Below are positions 49,090 to 61,203 of a DNA stretch of 64,000 nt, one piece after another (position 1 is the stretch's first letter; every line of letters begins with the position of its first letter). The position numbers were made by a program, and so were the translations under genes. The DNA is taken from NCBI GenBank assembly GCA_947179155.2, contig OX359273.1:46180523-46244522 (forward strand). Reading direction: 5' to 3'. The notes below the pieces were generated by a model. It made no database searches, was not told the origin of the DNA, and saw only the letters and a list, made by a program, of their open reading frames with translations. The stretch is from Hedera helix. Taxonomy: Eukaryota > Streptophyta > Magnoliopsida > Apiales > Araliaceae.

Positions 49090-50903
49090 TCAATTTCTCG
49101 GAGGAGGCAGCAGACCTTCTTTCCTGGTCATTTCATATAGGGCAATGGCCATGAGAGCTTTTCCATCGGGAGTACTGCACCACAGTTTGTCATAGGGAAC
49201 GACATGCACCTTGATCAACTCACCATGTTCCCGAAGCCCAGTCTCTTTTCCCTGGAGTTGGGTAATAGTCTCTTTACTTACATTTCCTCTGTACAGAAAC
49301 AAACTAACTTCCTCGTCGGAGCCACCCTAGCAATGGAAGACACATTAACACATTAAAAAAAGAAGTAAATATGATTCTGCCAAGTAATATTATCATAATC
49401 ATTTCTAACACTTTTGTAAACAACCACAAACAGATAGATAAAACCTAATCTGGTAAGTATGGTCCTTAATGATTGATAAATAAAGTCCATGAACTTAACC
49501 TTTGAAAGTTGGGATATTATCTAGTGTGATTAACTAGACAGATGGCACTTGATTTGCAAGCAATGGCCATTATTTCACTTCCTTTTAGAATGCTTTAGGG
49601 CAAAATAGATATTTGTGTAGTTTCCCTTCCATCTTCATAACGCCTTTCAATTTTCACATGTTATAGAATTGTTGCATCATAACTGCTACGGAACCAAAGA
49701 AAAAAGAGATTTTGGCTAACAGCATCTACCAAATAAGATGGAGATCCCATATTCGTATTTTACCAACTCCAATGGGTATCTACAGACTTTTGTTTAGACT
49801 TGCAAAGTGCAAGCCTTTTAAAAGAATGAGTCACCTAGGGCTGTAGCCAATGAGAAAGATTGTATTGGCTTAGATTTCGAGCACATGAGAGATCTTATTC
49901 CCTTTCTCATTTTCCTTCTCTATAAACTTAATAATCTCTACAAGGCTGTGACCACACAGAAGGATGTGAAATTTACTCAAAAGCTTCAAAACCCTATTGA
50001 ATTCACCTAATTAATGGGTAGTTAGAAGAAACCGTAGACAGTACTATATTAAACTTGTGCCTAATAGAGTTACAGTGTTGGTAAACTAGCCTCTTGGTCT
50101 TTAACAATATGCTTATATTCCACACTATTCTTAAATTAATCTGTGGTTTCTACACTCCTCTTGTATTGTTCCATATATTCCTCCATTATTATGATAAATA
50201 TTTTGATGGGATTTCTTCTTAAGATAATGTTCAAGCTCTACAATCTTGCACCAGCTTAAGGGATGAGCCTTTACATACTGGGGAAGGAAAAACTCTGCAG
50301 CCAGTTGATGGGTATAGAAAGGCAGTGAGGTCAACCATGTCTTCTAGATTCAAGCGTATTCCAGTCTCCTCCTCCACCTATCATAATCATCTGATCAGAA
50401 ACATTATCAAAACTGTGCCAATTTTATCATTCTTCCATTACTCGTCATATGGCACCGAAGACAAAGTAATATAGTTGATACATGATGAGATAACACTAAA
50501 AAAAACACAACCACTAAATTACGTGAAAAAAGAACTTTCACATGTAACATTTCACAAGGCTAAGAGCCATGGAGAAGAACACTAACATGACGTAAGCATG
50601 CTGACAAAGAAACCATAGAAGTGGGAAAGGCTACAGAAATAATATATGTTGCATGTGTCAGTATGTATTTGTGTTCTTTTAGTCAGATTAATGGTTAAAT
50701 GAAATCTTACGAGCATCATTATGAAAAAAGAGGATAAGAAAGTATATCTTTAAAGCTTACCGCAGTTAAAAAACATTTCACCTCCAAATAGCGGCAGCAA
50801 ATGGGACCATCAAAGTGGATACAGTAAAAAGCAATTCAGGCCAGGAAAAAGTAAGTGATAGTAAAGGCCTTCACAAGGATTTACCAGTAATGAGTGATGA
50901 TAA

Positions 50904-50946
<43 letters not shown>

Positions 50947-51441
50947 AGAAAGAGAGAGAGAAGGAGGGAAAATGACCTCACGAACTGCCGTCCCGACAAC
51001 ATCACCCTTATCATCATCCAACATTCCAGCTGGCAACTCCAAAATTAGCTTTCCAGCAGGAACCCTAACCTTTTAGATACAAGAGTGTGTATTAAAGTTT
51101 CCATGTAGCACAGGACCAACAATCATTTTTTGTAACTTCACCATCTAATTGTAAGAATGAGAATGTCATTTATTCTTCTAGTTCTAGCTGAAAATTCTAC
51201 AAAAGGTATAAAGAAAAAAATTACCTGTTCAGTGAGCACAGCATATGTGTTCCCCTCTGATTCCAAAAGGATTAGCACTGCTACAGCTGGTCCTCGTGCA
51301 AACACAATACCTGGAACCTAATCGTGTTTCAATACAAATACAAAAGAATAGATCTCATTCATCCTTCATCCAAGCCCCACATTTTAACAGAACAGATAAT
51401 GTATCATATATGAACATTCATAATCCAAACAAAAAAGAATA

Positions 51442-51513
<72 letters not shown>

Positions 51514-54500
51514 GTGTGCGTCTGTGAACTTTCCAAAGCTGTAAGGAAAGGAGAGAGAGAAATAACAAATAAGAAGCTCACTCTAATAAAGCAATGTTGC
51601 ATCAAGATTCAGATACAGCAACAGTATAGAACATATAAAAAAATAACAAGGGAAATATTACAAGGAGTAACACAATCAATGTGATTAGAATAATCCAAAG
51701 ACAGATTAGTTGCATTAAGACAATAAGATGCTAATCAGGTACCTTTGTCCCCGTCTTTTTGTCAATAACATCTGCTTTAAATTTGAGAAACCCAACACGC
51801 TTGCCAAACATATCCACCCCCTGTTTTCATCGAAAGATCAAGAACTAGAATTAATATTTTTGGCACAGTGCATTTGGCAGCTTGTTTATAATAAACTTTT
51901 ACGTATAAAAAAAAATGGCAAAACTAACAGTAACCCCATTGTACTTGACCACTTTTGTGCAATAGGTCATTCAACTTTTAATTTATAAAATTATCCCGTT
52001 AAACTAATTAAAATTTTATAATTGGGTCATTCCGTCAAATTAATTGGACGGATGTTAATTTGTATCTTACATGGCACTTTTAAACAAATTAAAAAATTAA
52101 AATAAATGACATGGACAAATAAATAAAGACAAATTAAACATAATAAAAGAAAAAAAACTAACAATTGGCTGCCACATGAAATAATTCAAACAAAAAACCT
52201 AAATTTTTTTCAATTCTCTATATTATTTTGGGTACCGGGTATCTTCTCCATATATTCTCCTCCTTTCTCTTCCTCCTTCCAAATCAACAGTAAACACATA
52301 AAGAGATAGATGGAATCACATGGTAGTATTTGTTTGACTTATGGGCTTCCTCTCTCCCCTCCATCTCCTTCCTCCTTCTGACAAACATTAGAAATTGAGA
52401 CATAGGGTGCAGCGATGTCCATGGAGTAAAAGAGGGAGAATGTGGTCTTGATGGAGGAAATGGAAAAGGGGACGATGGGATCAGAGGGTGTGAAGCGAGG
52501 AGAGAGAAAAAGTGTTTCTTGAAATTCGAAGTTAGGTCTTGGTGGTGGGAATATAGAGGGGATTTTGGGGGGTTTGGGAAAGAGATGGAAGTGGGATTGG
52601 AAGAGACGGTTGGAATTAGGATTGGTGATGGGAATATAGAGGGGCATTGCATTCAAAAAATATTGATCCACCATTTTTACTTGTTCAGCTTTGATAAACT
52701 CTTCATCCCAGATAGTATACTAATAGAATTACTTCATATTTAATCATAATTTCTTTACATAATACCAAAAAAGTCAAACATAGCCTCTTCTATACCTTAC
52801 ACTCGTGCAAGCAAATTTGTTTTAATTTCTTATTTTGTTAAACCTGCCACGTAGGTAATAAATTAACATTCGTCCAATTAATTTGACAGAATGATCCAAT
52901 TAAAAAAATTAATTAGTTTAATGGGATAATTGATAAATTAAAAGTTAAATAACCTATTGTACAAAAGTGGTCATATACAATAGGTTAACAGCTAGTTTTG
53001 CCTCAAAAAGATAAATAAATACTACACTTCTATGAGAGTCTCTCCTACATATAACCACACAAAGACACATAAAAACAACAATAATCAAATGCAAATATTT
53101 TTAATGCATCAAGGAATAGATTTATATCATGTTAAAACAAATCATGAAACTTAAAATCCATGGTGGCAAACTAGTGATTTAAATCGAAAGAAATGAGACC
53201 TGGATAAGTACTTGTTTTAAAGCCATGGTTCCATTAGCAAGTATCCCAGATTCAGTTTGGATGTTCTTGAGCCACTGCTGGAACAAAGAGGACTCAATGG
53301 CATTCCTAGGACACAAAACACAATCTGAGCAATCCAGATGCACAAAAATTACCCCAAAAACATTTTGAATGAAGAAAAGGCATGAGATTACTAGGCTTAT
53401 ATCATCATTGCATGCCAATCAAAAAAAATTAAAAAAAGAAGAAGAAATATATGTCAAGAACAATACTCCCAATTAACCTACATGACATCAGAGCTTCATG
53501 TATCAGTTATTGATGGGTGGTGCTCCAAAGTGTGTGATACCTTGATGCTGCTACCTCTGCGTCCACTTCAAGTATAACTTTTTTGAATCCCGTAGCCCAC
53601 ACTAAGCTGAGTGCTTTCTTGCTCATCACTTTGCAATTCCTTGGCACATGAAAAGTATCCTCAATGACATTTTCACTGAATTGACAGCAGCCATTTTCAG
53701 TTGCATTCATATGTAGCTTAATGAATACCTAGCTTGCCTAAGGTGGCCATATCTAACATATCAAAGGGTATCTTGGGATAAGTTGATCACCTTGGCTTGT
53801 AAGCAGTGTTCTAAAAATGCCCGCTTAGATCCGATTAATCCCCGCCTAGGCGCTAGCCCCCTCCCCCCCCGGTGCCTCGCCTCGCCTCGCCTAGGCCTAA
53901 GACGGAAAATAAAATTCCTCCAGGAAATTATACGGGACTAGACGGAGAAATTATGCGGGGTTTAGGCGGAAAATTTAGAGCTGCAATTGTTTGTTTTTTT
54001 TTTAATAACTAAGTTACAAAACGACGTCGTAGAAGTAGATGAAAAAATTGAGAGTTGTTCGAGCCTTACTTGGGAAACGGTTGATGAAGGATCCGAAGTA
54101 GATAGTGTGCTAGAGCCTATGAGAAATAGTATAATTGTTGGAGTAAGAGAACTCCATGAAGAATTTTTTTTATCTAACGATGACACAGAAAAAGAGAGAG
54201 ATGAAGATTATGAATGTGAGTCCGATGAGGATATTATCTTGGATGAATATAGAAAATAAAAGTTAGAGAGAGATATAGAGGGATATGGAGATAATGACTA
54301 TTAGTTGTATTTTTTATTATTTGTTTGTGTTTGATCTTTAAACAATTACATGTTTCTGTTTGAACTTTGGCATTGGCAATATGGATATGTATTTGAACTT
54401 TAAGCAAAAGCCTTTATTATCTTTATTATAGATTGTTTTGCTTTATATTATTGTTTTGTTCCCCCCCCCCCCCCCCCCCCGCGTTGGCCACCTCCCGCCT

Positions 54501-55268
54501 TTTAGAACATTGCTTGTAAACAAGTCGTACAAGCCGCTTTGAGCCCACCTTTTGCTTGCCTAGCTCATATTGAGCTTGATCCAAGCCTTAAAAAATTCCA
54601 TCAAGCTTGGCGAATTTAATTACTCGAGACTCACTTTGAATTCGAGATGCTCCCAATCCACAGGGAACTACTCGAGCTCATTTAAGCTCACTAAGCTATA
54701 TTACAAAGTGTCATATAACTACTCCTAAGAAAGAGCTGATTGATCCTTTTCCATAGAACCCAAACATCCAAAGTTCATATGTTGACATCACTAGACTGTT
54801 AAAAATCCAAAGTGACATACTTTGGCAAATTAATGTATAAATAAATGGAGAAATCCAAATTATATAACACAAGTGCATTAAAATTATACACAAATTGGCA
54901 CCAAAGCTTCAATTAAGTAAAGAAAATAGCAATACGAAGTTGAATAATTGATAACTGCAATTCGGAAAAGCTTGTTGCGAGTGGGCTCACCTGAATTCAG
55001 ATTCTGAGACACCAGGGGCGGCGATTATTTGGATGGGTTCGCTCGGGTGATTCGGCAAATCGATGGAGTGAGTGAGTTTGCGGGATGAGTCGGCCGACAT
55101 ATTGGTACAAATTGACCTCGTATTTTTGGCGATCAAGTAAAATGGAAATGGCGACGGAGATGAATAATAAGACGAATATGATAATCTCTTTTCATTGGAG
55201 AGTGTGAGCAACTGAGATATACTACGAGATTGAACCGTCCTCATCGCCTTCTGCGCTATTAATTCCAC
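49090..55268 (-). CDS. NUDX14: Nudix hydrolase 14-type ADP-sugar pyrophosphatase
   Basis: Exons in transcription order: 54991-55268, 53200-53305, 51743-51820, 51225-51317, 50977-51069, 50279-50377, 49090-49326; they join in frame to 327 residues. Arabidopsis NUDX14 splits ADP-glucose and ADP-ribose in plastids and can influence starch synthesis. Visible signs: a Ser/Arg-rich N-terminus of about 56 residues suiting a transit peptide, RNAIESSLFQQWLKNIQ, and GVDMFGKRVGFLKFKADVI. The Nudix box spans Gly200 to Ile223 with REVEEETGI. The position usually Glu after GMLDDD is Lys, as I recall for Arabidopsis NUDX14 too. GGSDEEVSLFLYRG and GKETGLREHGELIKV follow. A second Met at residue 57 could start an untargeted form. 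Introns 1 and 2 carry transposons; introns 3 and 5 carry TA and GA microsatellites. Confidence 0.94.
50917..50961. repeat. (GA)n microsatellite in NUDX14 intron 5
   Basis: About 13 GA repeats preceded by GT repeats and followed by an imperfect GA-rich stretch, within 15 bases of exon 5. Confidence 0.85.
51445..51510. repeat. (TA)n microsatellite in NUDX14 intron 3
   Basis: About 33 consecutive TA dinucleotides. Confidence 0.9.
51917..53002. mobile_element. Long-TIR foldback element (MULE-like) in NUDX14 intron 2
   Basis: The first roughly 160 bases (GGCAAAACTAACAG..., ACCACTTTTGT, ACTTTTAATTTAT) match the inverted last 160 bases (GGCAAAACTAGCTG...), with interspersed differences. The middle (about 52260-52640) is a G-rich, non-repeat block with Ser/Pro-rich chance frames on the minus strand. 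TSD is unclear, as both flanks are A-rich. Mutator-like assignment rests on the long TIRs only. Confidence 0.65.
53804..54512. mobile_element. hAT-like element, 709 bases, in NUDX14 intron 1
   Basis: Flanks CTTGTAAG (53796-53803) and CTTGTAAA (54513-54520) form an 8-base TSD with one difference. Ends CAGTGTTCTAAAA and inverted CAATGTTCTAAAA. It contains GCCTAGGCG / CTCGCCTCGCC GC-rich ends and an AAACGACGTCGT motif. An open frame (53987-54259, no clear ATG at its start) encodes an acidic Glu/Asp-rich peptide. A run of 20 C lies at 54461-54480. Confidence 0.75.
54461..54480 (+). repeat. C20 homopolymer inside the hAT-like element
   Basis: Twenty consecutive C bases, followed by GCG. Unusual in this AT-rich window; the length may be uncertain in assembly. 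Confidence 0.9.
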
Positions 55269-56385
55269 CTGTTACCGGTATCTGACAGACTGGCAAGTGT
55301 AATTTTTATTGTAAATCCCCAGTAACCGGCTTCTTCTCCTTTCCTGTCGCACGTAAAACTATTCCACGTTCCTAAGTTAAGTGAACAAGGGGTGTCCAAA
55401 TTTTTAGATTTTTATGGTATATCGACTGATTCGCTAAAAAAAAAAATTGATCCGATATCAGTTTGGCGTACTGGTACAAATTAATTTGGTATCGGTCCAA
55501 AATTTTAATTTTAGAAAATTAGTATTAATCAGATCGAATCAATTATATCAATTTTTTATTTTTTTTTATTATTATTATTAATTAATTAATAATAATATTA
55601 AAAATAATAATTAAAATAGTATTATTATTAAAAATTATTTATTAATAAAAATAATAAAATATATAGAATATTATTTTATTATTATTATTATTTATTTATT
55701 ATTTTGGCCAGCTTTTAACATAGTAAAATTTTAATATAATATCGATGCATAAAATTATAGCACGTTATTAAAATAAAAGTTATTTTACACCACATATATA
55801 TTTTATAAATAATATATTATAATTTTAACATTATTCATCTATATATATGAAAAAATAAATTCTCTTTAAATAGGTCTTTGTTTATTTTATTTTCTTTGTT
55901 TTGTGGACTGGAGTTGATGTATGTATGTATTACTATAAATTTTGAGATTGATATTTTTACAAAAAAAAATTAATATTTTTATAAAATTTTATATACATAA
56001 ATAATAAATAGAGTACATCTTCATAAGAGTAGAGACTTATAAAAATATTAATTTTTTTTATAAAAATAGCAATTCTCTAAAAATTTTGGTGCTTAATTTC
56101 TTTGTATTTTACATTGTGTGGGTGCTCATTTGTGGCTGTTGAGGCTTAACCCAGAGGTTTGTTGTATCACATAAATTGTTATTCAAGCAATACTCCCTCC
56201 TTTCTAAATTATAAATATCATATTAAATATAAAATATTTTTAAATTTAATTTAATAATTTTTTTCAATACAATTATAGTCATATGACTAGGGTTTGAGAT
56301 TCTCTGTTACATATTTTTACGACAGATCAATGTTATAAAAGATATATATAATATATCACATATATACACACACATATATATATAT

Positions 56386-56420
<35 letters not shown>

Positions 56421-57173
56421 GAGCTGAGTAGTTCCAAAAAAGTCTGACAAGTCAAGAAGACTGCAGAACTGCTCGAACTCTCTCTCCTCTCTCACTCTGG
56501 CTTCTGTTCCTAAGATAAACGGGACCAAATTAAGGGACACTAAAGTCACTGGGCTTGTACAAATTCCTTGTCTGGGTATTAATATTGATGCATAATTAGT
56601 CCATTCATGCCCCCATTTAATTTATTACAAAAATAAAAATGGAACTCCATAATTGGGCCGGTTCTAAACATTAAAAAAAAAAATTGGGTTTTAGATTCTA
56701 TTTTAAAAGAATGTCTTAAATTTTTAAAACCTTAAATAATTCATATAAAAAAAATCTTATAAAAATATAAGTTCAATCAATTATTTAAGATTTATAGTTC
56801 AATTCAAATATTAAATACCTAAAAAAAATTAACTGTATAAAAAAAATCTCATTTAAATAAAAAATATGTTTTAAAATAAAAATTCTTCATTGATTTTTAT
56901 AGTGAAATTGACTATTTTTAAAATTAAAAATTAAACAGATATATTTAAATTTTTAAAAAAGTTAACATTAAGATTAGTATTAAATTTTATGTAATTTATA
57001 ATATTTATATACTTTTTACATATATATTAAATAATAATAAGATATATTAATTTAAAAAATAATTAATTTAACAATAAAAGTTAATAAAAAAATGTACTAA
57101 ACATAAAATATTTTATTTAATAATATTATTTTAAATTTCAAATTATCTTGACTCATCCCTAATCACTCTTCAG
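55269..57173. other. NUDX14 promoter and AT-rich repeats
   Basis: After about 150 bases of upstream sequence it becomes AT-rich. A GGGGTGTCCAAATTTTT-type repeat lies at 55388-55550 and TA runs at 56351-56421. No gene. Confidence 0.5.
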
Positions 57174-57520
57174 GTCTGAGATTTATCGGACCATTGAATT
57201 ACTGTGAGTACAGAAACGGCAACATGGAGGCTGAACCAGGGAGATGCACGAGAACAGATGGGAAGAAATGGAGGTCTAGCAAAGATGTTGTTAGTCCTGA
57301 TCAAAAGTAGTGTTAGAGGCACTTGCACCGAGGAAAAGGACGCCGTCAGCAACAGCAGGACAACCAAAATTCAACCAGCAACACCAATTCCGACACAAAT
57401 CTCTCCATTTCTCTCCCTGCCACCAGCTGATGACAATATCACTACACAATGTATATCCACTGGGACTGGGTCAACAAAAGAGTTCTTAAACGACGTTAGA
57501 ATTATATCCGAGTAAATTAT
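57174..57520 (+). pseudogene. Growth-regulating factor (GRF) WRC-domain exon relic
   Basis: After a CAG acceptor-like site (57171-57173) the frame reads LNYCEYRNGNMEAEPGRC, then RTDGKKWR, SKDVV and DQK. This matches the WRC zinc-finger region of GRF transcription factors, which work with GIF coactivators in organ growth. Two in-frame stops (57299-57310 region) sit where the family has Tyr and Glu around the third Cys, and the second zinc Cys (KKWRC) reads Ser. RHLHRG and a Gln/Asn/Ser-rich stretch follow in frame, then more stops. No QLQ domain or other exon was found nearby. An isolated dead exon copy is the likely reading. Confidence 0.85.
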
Positions 57521-59454
57521 TGCACTTTATCAATAGGCTTACCATCTTACACCTGTAATATTTTACTATCGGAACAACATTAGCCAAATTTGTACGTTCG
57601 TCGTAATGACGCTTTTGTTTTAACAACATAAATATTTTTATAATATATATTATCAACAATTTAAAATTTATATTAAACTTGTTTAAATTTGTTAATGTTA
57701 CTTTCTATAATCTGTGCCGAAACAATTTTTGAAAATTAATTTTAGATAAAAATATGTTGAAAATATTCGACTTATATATATTTATTTGAAATCAGACCTT
57801 AACTTAAAATTAACTCTATTAAGCCTATTATTTATTAGAGTATTATATATTTTTATTTTTATTTTTATTTATATATTTTAATGTGAGACTTTACTATTAA
57901 ACAGTATCCCCGTGATATTTTCAACTTCCTCCTTGAATTTGATATCAACTTCCCATTTGAGAAACCACGTAAAAATATTATAAAAATAAAAAAAATTAGT
58001 TTTCTAAATTAAAAGATATGGTACTTCATTAGTCATTGATAAGAAGTATTCATATTTTACATATTGCACAACACACTTGGATCCACAATTTTTTTGCATA
58101 GTTAGACATTTAAAAGTAAATTAAATCACAAAGAAAAATAGAGATTCAAAGATTTGATAATAAATTTATGTCTTATTGATTCTCTTAATTTTCCCCGCAA
58201 ACATCTTGTCATGACTCAAAATATTAAATTCGCGCATCACATGTATCTGAAAAATTCATATTAGGATAAGAAATTACATAAATATAAGATAAAATATTAA
58301 AATTAACTTAAAATAAAAAATTATGCCTAGGCCCCCTAGGCGTTAAGTAGGGGTGAGCATGGTATGGCTTGAAACCCAAATCCCACATAAAACTGCTTAG
58401 GTGCGATTTGACAAATTCAAAACCACACATAAAACCACTTGTGATTGGTGTGGTGCGATTTTGAACCACGTGGTGCATTTTTATTTGATGCAGTTTCAGT
58501 TCTAAAACCAATTAAAATAATTAAATTTTATGCAATTTAAAGTAGTAATTTAGCATCACACAATATTAAATATCACTTTGATAACACATAATCACACACA
58601 ACTTTACTTATAATGTTTTGTCTAAATAAAAACAAAATAAAACTTGAAAACATAAATGATATTATCTCCTTGTATATGAACATTCTAAATATAGATAATT
58701 ACAATTTCGGATAATTTTAAATATTTGTATATTATAATAATACTTCTTAATATGTTCTATTTTGACAGTGTATAGTGCAATTTATTGATGCTATTTTGTC
58801 CAGAACTCAAATTCAAATTTTATTTACGATTTTTTAACTCACCTAAATTCACTCTATAAACTGGAATCGTTAGTGCTATTTATATAATTTTTGGTGCGAT
58901 TTTGAGGATAATTCGAATTGTTGCTCACCCTAACGCTAGACCTCCTGGGCTACTGCCTTTCTCCCGTCTAGCACTTTTTAAAACATTGACGGTCCATGAG
59001 AAGTTCACGTGGCAGCACGGGAGAGAGCGAGTGGGGGGCTACGAGAGGTCCATGTGATAACCTACAAGAGATCCATGTGGCAGCCTTTGAATGGGACACG
59101 TGGCTGCAAGTGTGGGTTGATCGTTGAGGTGTGCTCATGAGTGTAAGACACGCGCGACGCATCACGTCCATTCCCACAAATATTAAAATAGGCTTAACAC
59201 TGACCCCTCGCCCTCAACTACACAAAAACAAAATTAAAAAAGAATCCAATACCGACACTCTCTGTCCATCCAACGGTCCACAGCACCTCACTCCCCACAA
59301 ATCTAAACTTCCACCGTCAGACCAGATCTACAATCCCCAATAGCACCCCTCCTTCTTATCACCCTCCTTCAGATCTCAAACACAGAAACACAGAAACACA
59401 GGGAGCAAATATAGTGGAAGAGGAGAGAGAATTTTTAAAATCCCAAATTTGTCC
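57521..59454. other. Intergenic repeats and translocator upstream region
   Basis: AT-rich to 58340, then a GGGGTGAGC foldback repeat (58348-58933). From 58970 the DNA is GC-richer, with several GTGGCAGC / CACGTGGC-type motifs (ACACGTGG at 59096-59103). It forms the promoter and leader of the translocator gene. Confidence 0.5.
58348..58933. mobile_element. GGGGTGAGC-type foldback element, possibly nested
   Basis: Left end TAGGGGTGAGCA and inverted right end TAGGGTGAGCA frame a block sharing sequence with 41584-41760. Just outside are GCCTAGGC and CTAGACC...CCCGTCTAG...TTTTAAAACATTG, resembling ends of the hAT-like family seen at 53804-54512. It may therefore sit inside an older element. No certain TSD. 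Confidence 0.5.
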
Positions 59455-60522
59455 ATGGTGGAGGTAGTACAGTCATATACTACACGACGGGGCAGCAACC
59501 CCAGACTCGAGTCCGCCGACCAAGTCCTCGACATTCCGGTGACTCCTACGGGAGATGTACGGTACAGCTACAGCCCCAATGCCATTGGATCATTCCTCTC
59601 TCCGACGGTATTAACGGCTGTGATCATCGCATCGTGGTACCTGTCCAACATCGGAGTTCTCCTCCTCAACAAGTACCTCCTCAGTTTCTATGGCTACCGC
59701 TACCCCATCTTCCTTACCATGCTCCACATGCTATCCTGCACTGCTTATTCCTTCATCGCCATTCGCTGGTTCGAAATCGTCCCATTTCAGCAAATTTCTA
59801 GCCGGAAACAATTCTTCAAGATCTTAGCTTTGAGTTTCATTTTTTGCTTCTCAGTTGTTTGTGGAAATACCTCACTGAGATATCTTCCCGTTTCGTTTAA
59901 TCAAGCTATTGGGGCGACTACCCCGTTTTTCACCGCCATTTTTGCTTTTTTAATTACTTTTAAGAAAGAATCAGCTGAGGTTTATATGGCATTAATGCCT
60001 GTTGTGTTCGGCATTGTTTTGGCTAGTAACAGTGAGCCACTATTTCATCTTTTTGGGTTTCTCGTTTGTATTGGATCAACGGCGGGCCGAGCTCTGAAAT
60101 CGGTGGTTCAAGGGCTGTTATTGAGTTCCGAAGCTGAGAAATTGCATTCGATGAATTTGCTTTTGTATATGGCGCCGATGGCTGCCATGATTTTGCTTCC
60201 TTTTACGCTGTACATTGAGGGGAATGTGTTGGGAATGACTGTTGAGAAAGCGAGGGGCGATCTGTTTATGGTGTTTTTGTTGGTGGGGAATGCGACGGTG
60301 GCGTATTTGGTGAACTTGACGAATTTTTTGGTGACGAAGCACACGAGTGCTTTGACGTTGCAGGTGCTCGGAAATGCAAAGGCCGCCGTGGCGGCGGTAG
60401 TGTCGGTTTTGATATTTAGGAATCCAGTGACGATGATGGGGATGGCGGGGTTTGCCGTGACGGTAATGGGTGTGGTGCTTTACAGCGAAGCGAAGAAGAG
60501 GTCTAAAGTTACAGCTCATTGA
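59455..60522 (+). CDS. Sugar-phosphate/phosphate translocator family protein (TPT/NST type)
   Basis: Single exon, 355 residues. The ATG at 59455 is chosen; the frame is open slightly further up but without another ATG. It belongs to the triose-phosphate-transporter branch of the drug/metabolite transporter superfamily. About ten membrane spans are visible, starting near SPTVLTAVIIASWYLSNIGV. Strong blocks are LLNKYLLSFYGYRYPIFLTM, NTSLRYLPVSFNQAIGATTP, GSTAGRALKSVVQGLLL and TSALTLQVLGNAKAAVAAVV. A Lys-rich end (EAKKRSKVTAH) resembles ER/Golgi-retained members. It matches, from memory, the Arabidopsis At1g12500/At3g10290-type group annotated as probable sugar-phosphate translocators. No plastid transit peptide is seen, so a Golgi or ER location is likelier. 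Substrate unknown. A Ser/Thr/Arg-rich cytosolic N-terminus of about 45 residues precedes the first span. Confidence 0.93.
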   Translation: MVEVVQSYTTRRGSNPRLESADQVLDIPVTPTGDVRYSYSPNAIGSFLSPTVLTAVIIASWYLSNIGVLLLNKYLLSFYGYRYPIFLTMLHMLSCTAYSFIAIRWFEIVPFQQISSRKQFFKILALSFIFCFSVVCGNTSLRYLPVSFNQAIGATTPFFTAIFAFLITFKKESAEVYMALMPVVFGIVLASNSEPLFHLFGFLVCIGSTAGRALKSVVQGLLLSSEAEKLHSMNLLLYMAPMAAMILLPFTLYIEGNVLGMTVEKARGDLFMVFLLVGNATVAYLVNLTNFLVTKHTSALTLQVLGNAKAAVAAVVSVLIFRNPVTMMGMAGFAVTVMGVVLYSEAKKRSKVTAH

Positions 60523-61172
60523 CTGACGGAAAAGAAAGAAATTATTGTTGATTGTAATTGATTCCATTGCTATACACTGGTGCGGCTCTTTTCCTCTTTT
60601 TAAAGCTTATTATTTTGATTTATGATTAAAGGGAAAGAAAAAGATAGTGGGATTTAATATTCCATTGCATTATCCCTGATTAATTTTGCTTTTTATATAA
60701 TGTTCTTGATTGGGGTTGTTTAAGAGAAGAAAAATTCTTTCTTTTAACTTTCCCAGTGTGTACTTTTATATAATTGTTTCATGCTATTGGAATACGTTGA
60801 AAGGTTGATTCTGGAGATTATTTTTTTGGTCAAGTTTGTGGGAGGGAGAATTATTCCCACTTCATTTAGTTGAACATATACCCTGTGATGGGTTTTACTT
60901 AAATTATTTCAAAGTGTAATTCCTTTTTTAGTATATAATAATTGAGTTGTGTACAATTCTCATTCCTAATATGCCCTCCTAATTTTTTTGGACATGTTAT
61001 TTTCGATCAAATTTGTTTAAAAATATCATCAATTAAGCTCGTCTTGTGTTTCCGAAGCAAACCATTAAATGCCTAAATGATCAAGTGAGACTCTTATTTT
61101 TGGGGAGGAGAGAGCTTTTCAGTTGTCGTTGTTGTTATTATTATAATTATAATTGTTGTTGTTATTATTGTT

Positions 61173-61203
<31 letters not shown>

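Noticed and set aside
52284..52674. Two overlapping Ser/Pro-rich frames on the minus strand inside NUDX14 intron 2
   Set aside because: They sit in the core of a long-TIR transposon, lack recognised domains and overlap each other in different frames.
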